A stretch of 19,773 nucleotides of DNA from Rhodoferax sp. Its GTDB lineage: Bacteria > Pseudomonadota > Gammaproteobacteria > Burkholderiales > Burkholderiaceae_C. How positions within the stretch are numbered: position 1 is the first letter of the stretch; each line of letters begins with the position of its first letter. Below, in pieces: positions 1 to 7,659 of this stretch. The notes below the pieces were generated by a model. It saw only the letters and a program-made list of their open reading frames with translations, had not been told where the DNA came from and did no database searches. The position numbers were made by a program, and so were the translations under genes. The DNA lies in contig JAURGS010000019.1 in NCBI GenBank assembly GCA_030833685.1, forward strand, positions 1 to 19,773. The letters are read 5' to 3'.

Positions 1-1185
1 GTGGCCAGCCCCTTTGACCTCGTAGTGTTGCTTGCGCTTGACATCGACACCGGTACACAAATCATGCACCGCCTCGGTTTGGCCAGATCCGGAAATGTCA
101 TCGAACTCGCCTTCGATCGACAGCAGGGCGGTGTCTTGAATGTCTTGAGGGCGCACTCGCTCAAGCTTGCCAGCCGGGCTGCGAACGTCCCAGCTGTGGT
201 TAACCAGAGCAAAGTCTTGAAAAACCACACGAATGGTTTCCAGATAAAACGCAGCGTCCATGTCGAGTACAGCGTTGTACTCGTCGTAGAAACGGCGGTG
301 TGCTTCAGCGCTGGCGTCGTCGCCGCGGATCAGGTCTTTGAAATAGTCGTAATGGCTGCGCAGGTGATTGCCGGGGTTCATCACGACAAAGCCAGTGTGC
401 TGCAGGAAGCCTGGGTACACCTTGCGCCCTGCGCCTGGGAAACGGGTTGGTACCCGGTAGATGACATTGTTTTCAAACCATTCCGGGCTTTTATTCATAG
501 CCAGGTTGTTCACCCGCGTAGGTGAGCGCTGCGCGTCGATAGGTCCGCCCATCATCACCATACTGAGTGGGGTTTTTTGACCGCGGGAAGCCATCAGGGA
601 AACGGCAGCGAGCACCGGAACCGTGGGCTGGCACACGCTCATCACATGGCAGTTGCCGTAGAGCTGCTGCACATGGGTGATGAACTCTTGCACGTAATTA
701 ACGTAATCACTGAGATCGAATTCGCCCTGATCAACGGGGACCAGCCGCGCATTGATCCATTCGGTGATGTACACCTTGTGGTCCTTGAGCATGGTTTGCA
801 CCGTGTCGCGCAACAGGGTTGCGTAGTGCCCTGAAAGAGGCGCGACGATCAGCACAGCGGGCTGGTCTTTGAGCTGACTGAGGGTTTGGGGGCTATCGGT
901 AAAGCGCTTGAAGCGGCGCAGCTGACAAAACGGCTTGTCTATTTCGACTCGCTCGTGGATCGCGACTTCAACACCATCCACATCCACCGTGCGGATGCCA
1001 AACTCAGGCTTCTCGTAATCCTTGCCAAGCCGATGCAGCAAGTCATAAGCCGCTGAAATTCGCTGTGACAAGGGGTGTTGTCCAACGACGGACAGGGGGT
1101 TGGCGAAGAGCTTGGCCGCGGATTGAGCCAGGTCGGTAAACGGCTCAATCAGGGAGCGCTGCGTTTCGTAGATGTTGTAGAGCAC
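1..1185 (-). CDS. phaZ: Intracellular polyhydroxyalkanoate depolymerase (PhaZ), 3' end cut by window edge
   Basis: This enzyme hydrolyses stored polyhydroxybutyrate granules in the cytoplasm to release hydroxybutyrate units. The visible 395 codons follow the PhaZ1 type of Ralstonia/Cupriavidus from the N-terminal LYNIYETQRSLIEP onward. The nucleophile is a Cys in a lipase-box-like SVCQPTVPV (Cys185). The Asp lies in EGEFDDISGSG (residues 358-368), and the last visible codon is the His of KGAGH (His395). The Asp-to-His spacing matches the family triad. About 25-35 C-terminal residues are probably missing beyond the left edge. The start is GTG at 1185-1183, because family members begin MLY at this point; no strong ribosome-binding site is seen. 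It lies downstream of the aminotransferase on the same strand, with a 112-base gap that holds a hairpin and a possible promoter, so it may be transcribed on its own. Confidence 0.93.
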   Translation of the reverse strand, partial: MLYNIYETQRSLIEPFTDLAQSAAKLFANPLSVVGQHPLSQRISAAYDLLHRLGKDYEKPEFGIRTVDVDGVEVAIHERVEIDKPFCQLRRFKRFTDSPQTLSQLKDQPAVLIVAPLSGHYATLLRDTVQTMLKDHKVYITEWINARLVPVDQGEFDLSDYVNYVQEFITHVQQLYGNCHVMSVCQPTVPVLAAVSLMASRGQKTPLSMVMMGGPIDAQRSPTRVNNLAMNKSPEWFENNVIYRVPTRFPGAGRKVYPGFLQHTGFVVMNPGNHLRSHYDYFKDLIRGDDASAEAHRRFYDEYNAVLDMDAAFYLETIRVVFQDFALVNHSWDVRSPAGKLERVRPQDIQDTALLSIEGEFDDISGSGQTEAVHDLCTGVDVKRKQHYEVKGAGH

Positions 1186-1202
1186 GGGACTGCTTTCGCC
1201 TG

Positions 1203-1230
1203 GTTATGTTGCAGTGCAATATTAACTCAA
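1203..1230 (-). promoter_or_regulatory. Possible sigma70-type promoter for phaZ
   Basis: On the minus strand TTGAGT (1230-1225) is followed after 16 bases by CATAAC (1208-1203), each matching the sigma70 hexamers at four of six positions. It sits about 20 bases before the phaZ GTG. This is a weak match found by eye, so it is only a candidate. Confidence 0.25.
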
Positions 1231-1235
1231 ACAGC

Positions 1236-1252
1236 CTCAGCTGCGCGCTGAG
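1236..1252. terminator. Hairpin between the aminotransferase gene and phaZ, possible terminator
   Basis: CTCAGC and GCTGAG form a 6-base-pair stem around a 5-base loop. The overlapping repeat GCGCGC-tga-GCGCGC (1243-1257) offers an alternative stem. Read on the minus strand it lies downstream of the aminotransferase and is followed by GCTGTTTGAG, which is not a proper U-run. It may be a weak terminator or only a processing hairpin. Confidence 0.3.
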
Positions 1253-1297
1253 CGCGCGGTTTGGCCTGACAAATTCATCGCTAACGCCGGTGCTGGC

Positions 1298-2494
1298 TTA
1301 CATCACCTTGGCAATAGCCTGGCAAACATGAGCAATATTGCCCGAATTCAAGGCTGCTACACACATGCGACCCGTGTCCGTGCCGTAAACCCCAAATTCG
1401 TTTCTCAGCCGCACCATTTGCTCTTTGGTCAGGCCAGAGTAGCTGAACATACCAATTTGGGTGGTGATGAAACTCATGTCTTGCTTGACGCCGGCCGCGC
1501 GCAGCCCGTCGACCAGCTTTTGACGCATCTCTTTGATGCGAGTGCGCATTTCACCGAGTTCCTGCTCCCAAAGTGCGCGCAGCTGCGGGTTGCCCAGAAC
1601 GCCAGCCACAATTGCGCCGCCGTGGGTGGGTGGGTTGCTGTAGTTGGTGCGAATCACGATCTTGAGCTGACTGAGCACGCGGGTGGCTTCTTCCTTGTCT
1701 TTGCACAGCACACTCAAGGCGCCAACACGCTCGCCGTAGAGGCTAAAGCTCTTGGAAAATGATGTCGAGATGAAAAAATCAAGCCCAGAGCTGACAAACT
1801 TTTGCACCACAGCCCCGTCTTCTTGGATGCCGTAGCCAAAGCCCTGGTAGGCCATGTCCAGAAACGGGACCAAGCGCGCTTGCCCAACGGTTTTGATGAC
1901 AGCGTCCCATTGCTGCGCCGACAGGTCATAGCCGGTTGGGTTGTGGCAGCAGGCATGCAACAGAACAATCGTGCCGGGCTTGGCTGCGGCCAGGTCGGCC
2001 AGCATGCCTTCGAAGTCCAGGCCACGGGTTTCGGCGTTGTAATAACGGTAGGTTCCCACATCGAAGCCCGCACCAGAAAAGAGTGCGCGGTGGTTTTCCC
2101 AGCTGGGGTCAGAAATCAAGACTTGGGCGCTGGGGTTGAGGCGCTTGAGGAAGTCAGCCCCGACCTTCAGCCCGCCAGTGCCACCGATGGCCTGGATGGT
2201 TGCTATGCGGCCCGAGCGTACTGGCTCGCTGTCAGCGCCAAACACCAGGTTTTTGACCGCAGCGTCGTAAGCGGCGATGCCGTCGATTGGTAGGTAGCCG
2301 CGGGCAGTTGGCTTGTCCATCATGGTTTTTTCATAGGCCTGCACGCATTGCAGCAGCGGCAATTTGCCCTGGTCATTGAAGTAAACGCCCACGCCCAGGT
2401 TGACTTTTTTGGGGTTGGTGTCAGCGTTGAATTGTTCATTCAGGCCCAGAATCGGGTCGCGGGGGGCCATTTCAACCGCAGAAAACAAAGACAT
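1298..2494 (-). CDS. tyrB: Aspartate/aromatic amino acid aminotransferase (class I, PLP-dependent)
   Basis: This cytoplasmic PLP enzyme exchanges the amino group between aspartate or an aromatic amino acid and 2-oxoglutarate. The protein is 398 residues, the usual length of the AspC/TyrB family. Visible motifs, numbered from the chosen ATG, are the N-terminal VNLGVGVYFND, the HACCHNPTG loop near 181-188, the LDMAYQGF strand with the PLP-contacting Asp213, and SFSKSFSLYGERVG with the PLP lysine Lys248. The C-terminal GRMCVAALNSGN carries the substrate-carboxylate Arg. The ATG at 2494 (MSLFSAVEMAPRDPIL) is preferred over a TTG seven codons upstream because it gives the family N-terminus and has GGAA upstream. 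TyrB and AspC cannot be separated reliably by eye. It is divergent from uvrB. Confidence 0.92.
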   Translation of the reverse strand: MSLFSAVEMAPRDPILGLNEQFNADTNPKKVNLGVGVYFNDQGKLPLLQCVQAYEKTMMDKPTARGYLPIDGIAAYDAAVKNLVFGADSEPVRSGRIATIQAIGGTGGLKVGADFLKRLNPSAQVLISDPSWENHRALFSGAGFDVGTYRYYNAETRGLDFEGMLADLAAAKPGTIVLLHACCHNPTGYDLSAQQWDAVIKTVGQARLVPFLDMAYQGFGYGIQEDGAVVQKFVSSGLDFFISTSFSKSFSLYGERVGALSVLCKDKEEATRVLSQLKIVIRTNYSNPPTHGGAIVAGVLGNPQLRALWEQELGEMRTRIKEMRQKLVDGLRAAGVKQDMSFITTQIGMFSYSGLTKEQMVRLRNEFGVYGTDTGRMCVAALNSGNIAHVCQAIAKVM

Positions 2495-2624
2495 GGGGTA
2501 TTCCGGTGGATGCAAAGCCTCGGATTTTATCGTCGCAGGCGCTCTGCAAGGGCCTGACTAGACGCTTTAGTGTTGGGTGCGGGCGGCTAAGATGAGGGGT
2601 TTCATTCTGCCCAAGCAAGCCCTG
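2495..2624. promoter_or_regulatory. Divergent intergenic region between the aminotransferase gene and uvrB
   Basis: This stretch must hold the promoters of both neighbours. For the minus-strand gene the best -10 candidate is TAAAAT at 2529-2524, about 30 bases before the ATG, with no good -35. No clear promoter is seen for uvrB, and no LexA operator (CTGT, 8 bases, ACAG) was found. Confidence 0.35.
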
Positions 2625-4754
2625 ATGTCCCCTCCATCTGTTCCGTCCGTTCAGCAAGGCCCAACGCTCGTCTTGCCCGAGACCGCATCGTCGGCGCAAG
2701 AGGGCACCTTCGTGCGTTTTGAGGGCTCGCCATTCGAGCTGTTTCAGCCTTATGCGCCTGCCGGGGACCAGCCTGCTGCCATCGATCAGCTGGTCGATGG
2801 CGTTGAGAACGGTGAGGTATTTCAAACCCTGCTGGGTGTGACTGGGTCGGGCAAGACTTTCACGATGGCCAATGTGATTGCGCGCTTGGGGCGGCCGGCA
2901 ATTGTGTTTGCACCCAACAAAACATTGGCCGCCCAGCTCTACAGCGAATTTCGTGAATTCTTTCCAAAGAATGCGGTGGAGTACTTTGTCAGTTACTACG
3001 ACTACTACCAGCCTGAAGCTTACGTGCCGCAGCGCGACTTGTTCATTGAGAAGGACTCGGCGATCAATGAGCATATTGAGCAGATGCGGCTGAGTTGCAC
3101 CAAAAGCGTGTTGGAGCGGCGTGATGTGGTGATCGTGGCCACGGTCTCGGCGATTTACGGCATCGGGCAGCCAGAGGCGTATCACAAGATGGTTATGACC
3201 CTGCGAACCGGCGACAAGCTGGGCCAACGCGACATGATCAGCCAACTTGTGCGCATGCAATACCAACGCAACGATGTGGAGTTCACCCGGGGTCAGTTCA
3301 GAGTCCGTGGCGATACGGTTGACATTTTTCCGGCTGAACATTCTGAGATGGCTATCCGGGTGGAGCTGTTTGATGACGACATTGAGAGCTTGCAGCTGTT
3401 TGACCCCTTAACCGGGCGCGTGCGACAAAAGATTCCGCGCTTCACCGTGTACCCCAGCAGCCACTATGTGACGCCCCGTGAACAGGTACTTCAGGCGGTC
3501 GAAGCAATCAAACTGGAATTGGCCGAGCGCATTGCGTTTTTTGTATCTGAGGGCAAGCTGGTTGAGGCGCAGCGCATTGAGCAGCGCACGCGGTTTGACC
3601 TGGAAATGCTCAGTGAAGTTGGGCATTGCAAGGGTATTGAAAACTACAGCCGTCACTTGAGTGGAGCAGCTCCTGGGGAGCCGCCTGCAACGTTGACCGA
3701 CTATCTGCCCAAGGACGCGCTGATGTTTCTAGACGAATCGCATGTTCTCATCGGGCAGTTCTCAGGCATGTACAACGGCGACCGCTCGCGCAAGACGACA
3801 CTGGTGGAGTACGGTTTTCGCCTGCCCAGCGCACTGGATAACCGGCCTTTGCGTTTCGAGGAGTTCGAAGCGCGTATGCGCCAGTCGATCATGGTCTCGG
3901 CCACACCCGGCGCATGGGAGCACGAACATGCAGGCCAGACTGTTGAGCAACTCGTGCGCCCAACTGGTCTGGTGGACCCAGAGGTGGAGGTCCGCCCAGC
4001 CAGTTCGCAAGTTGACGACGTGCTGCAAGAGATTCGCACGCGGGTTGATCGTCAACAGCGCGTGCTAATCACCACATTGACCAAACGCATGGCCGAGCAG
4101 CTGACTGACTATTTGGCGGACAACGGGGTCAGAGTGCGCTATCTGCACAGCGACATCGATACGGTGGAGCGGGTCGAGATCATCCGCGACTTGCGCTTAG
4201 GGGCGTTTGATGTGCTGGTTGGCATTAACTTGCTGCGCGAGGGCCTGGACATACCCGAGGTATCGCTGGTGGCGATTCTGGACGCCGATAAAGAAGGCTT
4301 TTTGCGCTCAGAGCGCTCGTTGATCCAGACCATCGGGCGCGCGGCCCGAAATCTGGAAGGGCGTGCCATCCTGTATGCCGACAAGGTGACTGATTCCATG
4401 CGCCGCGCCATCGACGAGACCGAGCGGCGGCGTAAGCGTCAGGTGGCCCACAACCTTCGGCTGGGCATTACGCCTCGCACCATCGTGAAACAGGTTCGCG
4501 ATTTGATTGACGGCGTCTACAGTGAGAAAGCGGGCAAAGAGGCCGAGAAACTCGAGCAGGATGCCATGGTTCGGGCGCAGGTAGAGGATATGAGTGAAAA
4601 AGAGGTGGGCAGGGAAATCAAGCGCCTTGAGAGACTCATGATGGAGCATGCCCGTAATCTGGAGTTTGAAAAAGCGGCTCGCGTGCGCGATCAGCTCGCG
4701 ATACTCAAGGCGCGTGCCTTTGGCGCGCCGGGTACTGACAACCTGGTGGCCTGA
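2625..4754 (+). CDS. uvrB: UvrABC excinuclease subunit B
   Basis: UvrB is the damage-verifying helicase-like subunit of nucleotide excision repair; it is loaded by UvrA and then recruits UvrC for the two incisions. From the ATG at 2625 the protein has 709 residues. It shows FELFQPYAPAGDQPAAI, the Walker A loop GVTGSGKT (71-78), the damage-probing beta-hairpin YYDYYQPEAYVPQRDLF (from about 124), the Walker B region LMFLDESH (near 366-373), helicase motif VI QTIGRAARN (near 568), and a C-terminal UVR domain ERLMMEHARNLEFEKAARVR that contacts UvrC. All key motifs are intact. The start is uncertain: ATG 2592 and GTG 2577 are in frame and would add 11 or 16 residues that do not look family-like. 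None has a strong ribosome-binding site. Confidence 0.97.
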   Translation: MSPPSVPSVQQGPTLVLPETASSAQEGTFVRFEGSPFELFQPYAPAGDQPAAIDQLVDGVENGEVFQTLLGVTGSGKTFTMANVIARLGRPAIVFAPNKTLAAQLYSEFREFFPKNAVEYFVSYYDYYQPEAYVPQRDLFIEKDSAINEHIEQMRLSCTKSVLERRDVVIVATVSAIYGIGQPEAYHKMVMTLRTGDKLGQRDMISQLVRMQYQRNDVEFTRGQFRVRGDTVDIFPAEHSEMAIRVELFDDDIESLQLFDPLTGRVRQKIPRFTVYPSSHYVTPREQVLQAVEAIKLELAERIAFFVSEGKLVEAQRIEQRTRFDLEMLSEVGHCKGIENYSRHLSGAAPGEPPATLTDYLPKDALMFLDESHVLIGQFSGMYNGDRSRKTTLVEYGFRLPSALDNRPLRFEEFEARMRQSIMVSATPGAWEHEHAGQTVEQLVRPTGLVDPEVEVRPASSQVDDVLQEIRTRVDRQQRVLITTLTKRMAEQLTDYLADNGVRVRYLHSDIDTVERVEIIRDLRLGAFDVLVGINLLREGLDIPEVSLVAILDADKEGFLRSERSLIQTIGRAARNLEGRAILYADKVTDSMRRAIDETERRRKRQVAHNLRLGITPRTIVKQVRDLIDGVYSEKAGKEAEKLEQDAMVRAQVEDMSEKEVGREIKRLERLMMEHARNLEFEKAARVRDQLAILKARAFGAPGTDNLVA

Positions 4755-4780
4755 ATTCCCCTCCTGTGCGTCAAAACTGT

Positions 4781-4805
4781 TTATCCGACTAATTCACTGG
4801 GTTTT
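4781..4805 (+). promoter_or_regulatory. Upstream type-1 IscR operator candidate
   Basis: Compared by eye with the E. coli type-1 IscR consensus (ATASYYGACT-RWWWY-AGTCRRSTAT), this 25-base stretch matches at about 19 positions. Its left half is the better one, with CCGACTAATTCA, and its right half CACTGGGT is weaker. It ends 4 bases before a second site, so the two centres are 29 bases apart. It lies over the -35 region of the proposed iscR promoter. Confidence 0.55.
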
Positions 4806-4806
4806 T

Positions 4807-4814
4807 GATATACT
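4807..4814 (+). promoter_or_regulatory. Extended -10 promoter element of the isc operon
   Basis: TG-a-TATACT gives a near-perfect -10 hexamer (TATACT, 4809-4814) with the extended TG at 4806-4807. The -35 at the right spacing (about 4785-4791, CCGACTA) is poor, as is common with an extended -10. Transcription would begin near 4821, leaving about 50 bases of leader before iscR. The element overlaps the downstream IscR operator. Confidence 0.55.
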
Positions 4815-4834
4815 TGAGCTTATCAGTCGGGTTT
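4810..4834 (+). promoter_or_regulatory. Downstream type-1 IscR operator overlapping the iscR promoter
   Basis: This 25-base stretch begins ATACTTGAG and ends TCAGTCGGGTTT. It matches about 21 of 25 positions of the type-1 IscR consensus, with the right half CAGTCGGGT nearly ideal. It covers the -10 element and the expected transcription start, a placement that would let [2Fe-2S]-IscR repress its own operon when cluster supply is adequate. Confidence 0.7.
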
Positions 4835-4873
4835 TAAGCCGGCTGTGTCCATGCCAACGTCAGGAGGAAAGCG

Positions 4874-5410
4874 ATGCGACTCACTACGAAAGGCCGGTTT
4901 GCGGTGACAGCCATGATTGATCTTGGGCTGCGCCAGTCGGCAGGGCCGGTGACCTTGTCCGCCATCAGCCAGCGCCAGCAGATTTCGCTGTCTTACCTGG
5001 AACAATTGTTTGGCAAACTGCGGCGAAAGGGTCTGGTTGAGTCGACCCGCGGCCCCGGTGGCGGCTACATGCTGTCGCGTGCCCCACAAGACATTTCGGT
5101 GGCAGAGATCATCACCTCGGTTGACGAGCCGATTGATGCAACCCAGTGTGGAGGCAAAGAGAATTGCCTGGGTGACGGTGCCCGCTGCATGACGCACGAT
5201 TTGTGGGCCTCGCTCAACGCTCGAATGGTGGAATTTTTGGGTTCGGTGCACTTGCAACAGCTTGTGGATGAACAGATCGCCAAGGGTTTCGAGCCGCAGG
5301 AAGCAGTGGTGGTCAAACGACCCATCAGCAAAATGCCGCAGAGCAAGACAATTCGCGTGACAGGACCGAACTCGGTTTTTGCGCTCGGTCATGCGCTCTC
5401 CAAGTCTTGA
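4874..5410 (+). CDS. iscR: Fe-S cluster assembly transcriptional regulator IscR
   Basis: IscR is an Rrf2-family DNA-binding protein that carries a [2Fe-2S] cluster and represses the isc operon when loaded. The 178-residue protein has the N-terminal winged helix (MRLTTKGRFAVTAMIDL, ISLSYLEQLFGKLRRKGLV, RGPGGGY) and the cluster loop with Cys92, Cys98, Cys105 and His108 (C-x5-C-x6-C-x2-H). The second spacing is one residue longer than in E. coli (C92, C98, C104, H107). An ideal AGGAGG at 4861-4866 sits 7 bases before the ATG. It is the first gene of the isc operon, and the tandem operators upstream point to autoregulation. Confidence 0.97.
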   Translation: MRLTTKGRFAVTAMIDLGLRQSAGPVTLSAISQRQQISLSYLEQLFGKLRRKGLVESTRGPGGGYMLSRAPQDISVAEIITSVDEPIDATQCGGKENCLGDGARCMTHDLWASLNARMVEFLGSVHLQQLVDEQIAKGFEPQEAVVVKRPISKMPQSKTIRVTGPNSVFALGHALSKS

Positions 5411-5478
5411 ATCTGCGTCGCCACGCCTCGAGACAAACTATTCGCCCCCTACAGAAATAAAAGACCCTCAGGACTTTC

Positions 5479-6699
5479 ATGGATACCACGCCTCATTTTC
5501 CGATTTACCTGGATTACAGCGCTACCAACCCTTGCGATCAGCGGGTGGTCGATGCCATGGTGCCTTGGTTGCGCGAGCACTTTGGCAATCCAGCCTCGCG
5601 CAGTCACGCTTGGGGCTGGGAGGCCGAGGCCGCCATCGAGAAAGCCAGGGGCCAAGTCGCCGACCTGATTGGGGCAGATTCCCGGGAGATTATTTGGACC
5701 TCGGGTGCGACCGAGTCCAACAACCTGGCCATCAAGGGTGCCGCCCACTTTTACCAATCCAAAGGCAAACACATCATCACTGTCAAAACAGAGCACAAGG
5801 CGGTGCTGGACACCTGCCGCGAGCTCGAGCGCCAAGGGTTCGAAGTGACTTACCTGGATGTGCAGGCTGACGGCTTGGTCGACCTGGCTGCGTTTCGATC
5901 AGCGATTCGCCCTGACACCATATTGGCCAGCGTCATGTTCGTGAACAACGAGATCGGTGTAATTCAGGACGTGGCCGCCATCGGTGCGATTTGCCGCGAG
6001 CACGGCGTTATCTTCCACGTGGATGCGGCACAGGCGACTGGCCGGGTGTCTTTTGACCTGTCTGGCATGCCAGTGGACCTGATGAGCCTGACGTCGCACA
6101 AAACCTACGGACCCAAAGGCGTCGGTGCCTTATTCGTGCGTCGCAAGCCCCGAGTGCGCATTGAGGCGCAGATGCACGGTGGTGGGCACGAGCGTGGCAT
6201 GCGCTCGGGCACGCTGCCCACGCACCAGATTGTCGGCATGGGCGAGGCCTACCGCATTGCCAAGGAAGAAATGGCGCAGGAGCTGCCCCGTATCCAGGCG
6301 CTGCACGACCGCCTGGTGGCGGGCTTGCAGGGTATCGAGCAGGTCTTCATCAATGGGCATCTGACCCAGCGTGTGCCGCACAACCTGAACATCAGCTTCA
6401 ATTACGTGGAAGGCGAGTCCCTGATCATGGGTATCAAAGGCCTGGCCGTCTCCAGCGGGTCGGCCTGCACATCGGCGAGCCTGGAGCCCAGCTATGTTCT
6501 GCGCGCTTTGGGCCGCAGTGACGAGTTGGCCCACAGCAGTTTGCGTATGACGATTGGCCGCTGGACGACCGAAGAAGAGATTGATTATGCGATTCAGACC
6601 ATCAAGGAAAACGTGGCCCGCCTGCGTGAGCTGAGCCCCTTGTGGGAGATGTACCAAGATGGCGTTGATTTGTCGACGATTCAATGGGCAGCGCACTGA
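5479..6699 (+). CDS. iscS: Cysteine desulfurase IscS
   Basis: IscS is a homodimeric PLP enzyme that converts cysteine to alanine and passes the persulfide sulfur to IscU and other acceptors. The 406-residue protein has the N-terminal PIYLDYSATNPCD, the PLP-binding TEHKAVL loop near 104-110, the PLP lysine Lys208 in SLTSHKTYGPKG, and the catalytic Cys330 in SSGSACTSASLEPSYV on the mobile loop. It is two residues out of step with E. coli IscS (K206, C328). The C-terminus ends in the family-typical LSPLWEMYQDGVDLSTIQW, the region that docks IscU. AGGA lies about 9 bases upstream of the ATG. The gap to iscR is 68 bases without an obvious terminator. Confidence 0.98.
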   Translation: MDTTPHFPIYLDYSATNPCDQRVVDAMVPWLREHFGNPASRSHAWGWEAEAAIEKARGQVADLIGADSREIIWTSGATESNNLAIKGAAHFYQSKGKHIITVKTEHKAVLDTCRELERQGFEVTYLDVQADGLVDLAAFRSAIRPDTILASVMFVNNEIGVIQDVAAIGAICREHGVIFHVDAAQATGRVSFDLSGMPVDLMSLTSHKTYGPKGVGALFVRRKPRVRIEAQMHGGGHERGMRSGTLPTHQIVGMGEAYRIAKEEMAQELPRIQALHDRLVAGLQGIEQVFINGHLTQRVPHNLNISFNYVEGESLIMGIKGLAVSSGSACTSASLEPSYVLRALGRSDELAHSSLRMTIGRWTTEEEIDYAIQTIKENVARLRELSPLWEMYQDGVDLSTIQWAAH

Positions 6700-6763
6700 T
6701 CGTTTGCCCGAGTAATGTGAATGCTGGCCGTTTGCTGGCGTGAAAATTTAAGGAGAGAAAGAC

Positions 6764-7162
6764 ATGGCTTACTCAGAAAAAGTGGTTGATCATTATGAGA
6801 ACCCCCGCAATGTTGGCTCTTTTGACAAAGGGGACGACTCGGTGGGAACCGGCATGGTGGGTGCGCCAGCATGCGGTGATGTGATGAAGCTGCAGATCAA
6901 GGTCAATCCGACCACAGGTGTCATTGAGGACGCACGCTTTAAGACTTACGGATGCGGTTCTGCGATTGCGTCGAGTTCGCTGGTGACCGAATGGGTCAAG
7001 GGCAAGACGCTGGAACAGGCTGAAGGCCTGAAAAACAGTGAAATCGCCCAGGAACTGGCATTGCCACCTGTAAAAATTCACTGCTCCATCCTGGCAGAGG
7101 ACGCCATCAAGGCCGCTGTCAAGGATTACCGTGACCGCCATGGTGAGACTACGCCGGCCTAG
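6764..7162 (+). CDS. iscU: Fe-S cluster scaffold protein IscU
   Basis: IscU is the scaffold on which new [2Fe-2S] clusters are built from IscS sulfur before HscA/HscB-assisted transfer. The 132-residue protein begins MAYSEKVVDHYENPRNVGSF. It carries the three cluster cysteines Cys37 (GAPACGDVMK, with Asp39), Cys64 (TYGCGSAIASSS) and Cys107 (KIHCSILAEDAI). The HscA recognition motif LPPVK (100-104) directly precedes the third Cys. One extra residue in the NPTTG loop moves the later cysteines by one relative to E. coli. AAGGAG lies upstream of the ATG at a good distance. All functional residues are intact. Confidence 0.98.
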   Translation: MAYSEKVVDHYENPRNVGSFDKGDDSVGTGMVGAPACGDVMKLQIKVNPTTGVIEDARFKTYGCGSAIASSSLVTEWVKGKTLEQAEGLKNSEIAQELALPPVKIHCSILAEDAIKAAVKDYRDRHGETTPA

Positions 7163-7245
7163 CCTTGTGCGCGCAAGTCAGGCCGATTGAGGCCAGACCT
7201 TCACCGAATTACCTTTCATACCTCGAACAAATCGACATCATCACC

Positions 7246-7569
7246 ATGGCTGTTACTCTGACCGACGCCGCTGCCCGACACGTGAACCGCTATTTGGCCA
7301 AACGTGGCCAAGGTGTGGGTGTTCGCCTGGGCGTGAAGACCACCGGTTGTTCCGGCTTGGCGTACAAGCTGGAGTACGTGGATGAAATAGGGTGTGAAGA
7401 TGTGGTTTTTGAAGGCCACGGCGTCAAAGTGATCATTGATCCCAAAAGCCTGGCCTACCTGGACGGTACCGAACTTGACTTTGTCCGCGAAGGTCTTAAC
7501 CAGGGCTTCAAGTTCAACAACCCAAAAGAGCGCGACCGTTGCGGTTGCGGCGAATCGTTCCGGGTTTGA
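7246..7569 (+). CDS. iscA: A-type Fe-S carrier protein IscA
   Basis: IscA is an A-type carrier that delivers clusters, or the iron for them, to apo-proteins. From the ATG at 7246 the protein has 107 residues, exactly the E. coli length. The three conserved cysteines are Cys35 (TTGCSGLAY), Cys99 and Cys101 (CGCGESF at the C-terminus). The open frame extends 27 codons further upstream, but MAVTLTDAAARHVNR is the family N-terminus, so the longer version is not used. No strong ribosome-binding site is seen. The 83-base gap after iscU holds no clear terminator. Confidence 0.96.
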   Translation: MAVTLTDAAARHVNRYLAKRGQGVGVRLGVKTTGCSGLAYKLEYVDEIGCEDVVFEGHGVKVIIDPKSLAYLDGTELDFVREGLNQGFKFNNPKERDRCGCGESFRV

Positions 7570-7596
7570 AGCCTCGCAGCTTTTGACTCGGTGATA

Positions 7597-7624
7597 CCCG
7601 GTATTTGCGCCTGTTTACACCGGG
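7597..7624 (+). repeat. Inverted repeat in the iscA-hscB gap
   Basis: CCCGGT (7597-7602) and ACCGGG (7619-7624) form a 6-base-pair GC-rich stem around a 16-base loop, in the 90-base space between iscA and hscB. There is no U-run after it, so it is not a standard terminator. It could be an mRNA processing or stability hairpin that lets iscRSUA and hscBA-fdx be expressed at different levels. Confidence 0.35.
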
Positions 7625-7659
7625 CCCGCGCCTATTCCAGATGATTACCCACATTGCCC

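Noticed and set aside
2495..2624. A LexA/SOS box upstream of uvrB
   Set aside because: uvrB is SOS-controlled in E. coli, but no CTGT-N8-ACAG-like sequence was found in the gap.
4874..5410. The C-x6-C spacing in the IscR cluster loop as a novelty
   Set aside because: It is one residue longer than in E. coli, but the ligand set is complete and I believe such loop lengths are usual in betaproteobacterial IscR.
7165..7245. A longer IscA with 27 extra N-terminal residues
   Set aside because: The extra stretch has no family resemblance, and MAVTLTDAAARH is the normal IscA start, giving exactly 107 residues.
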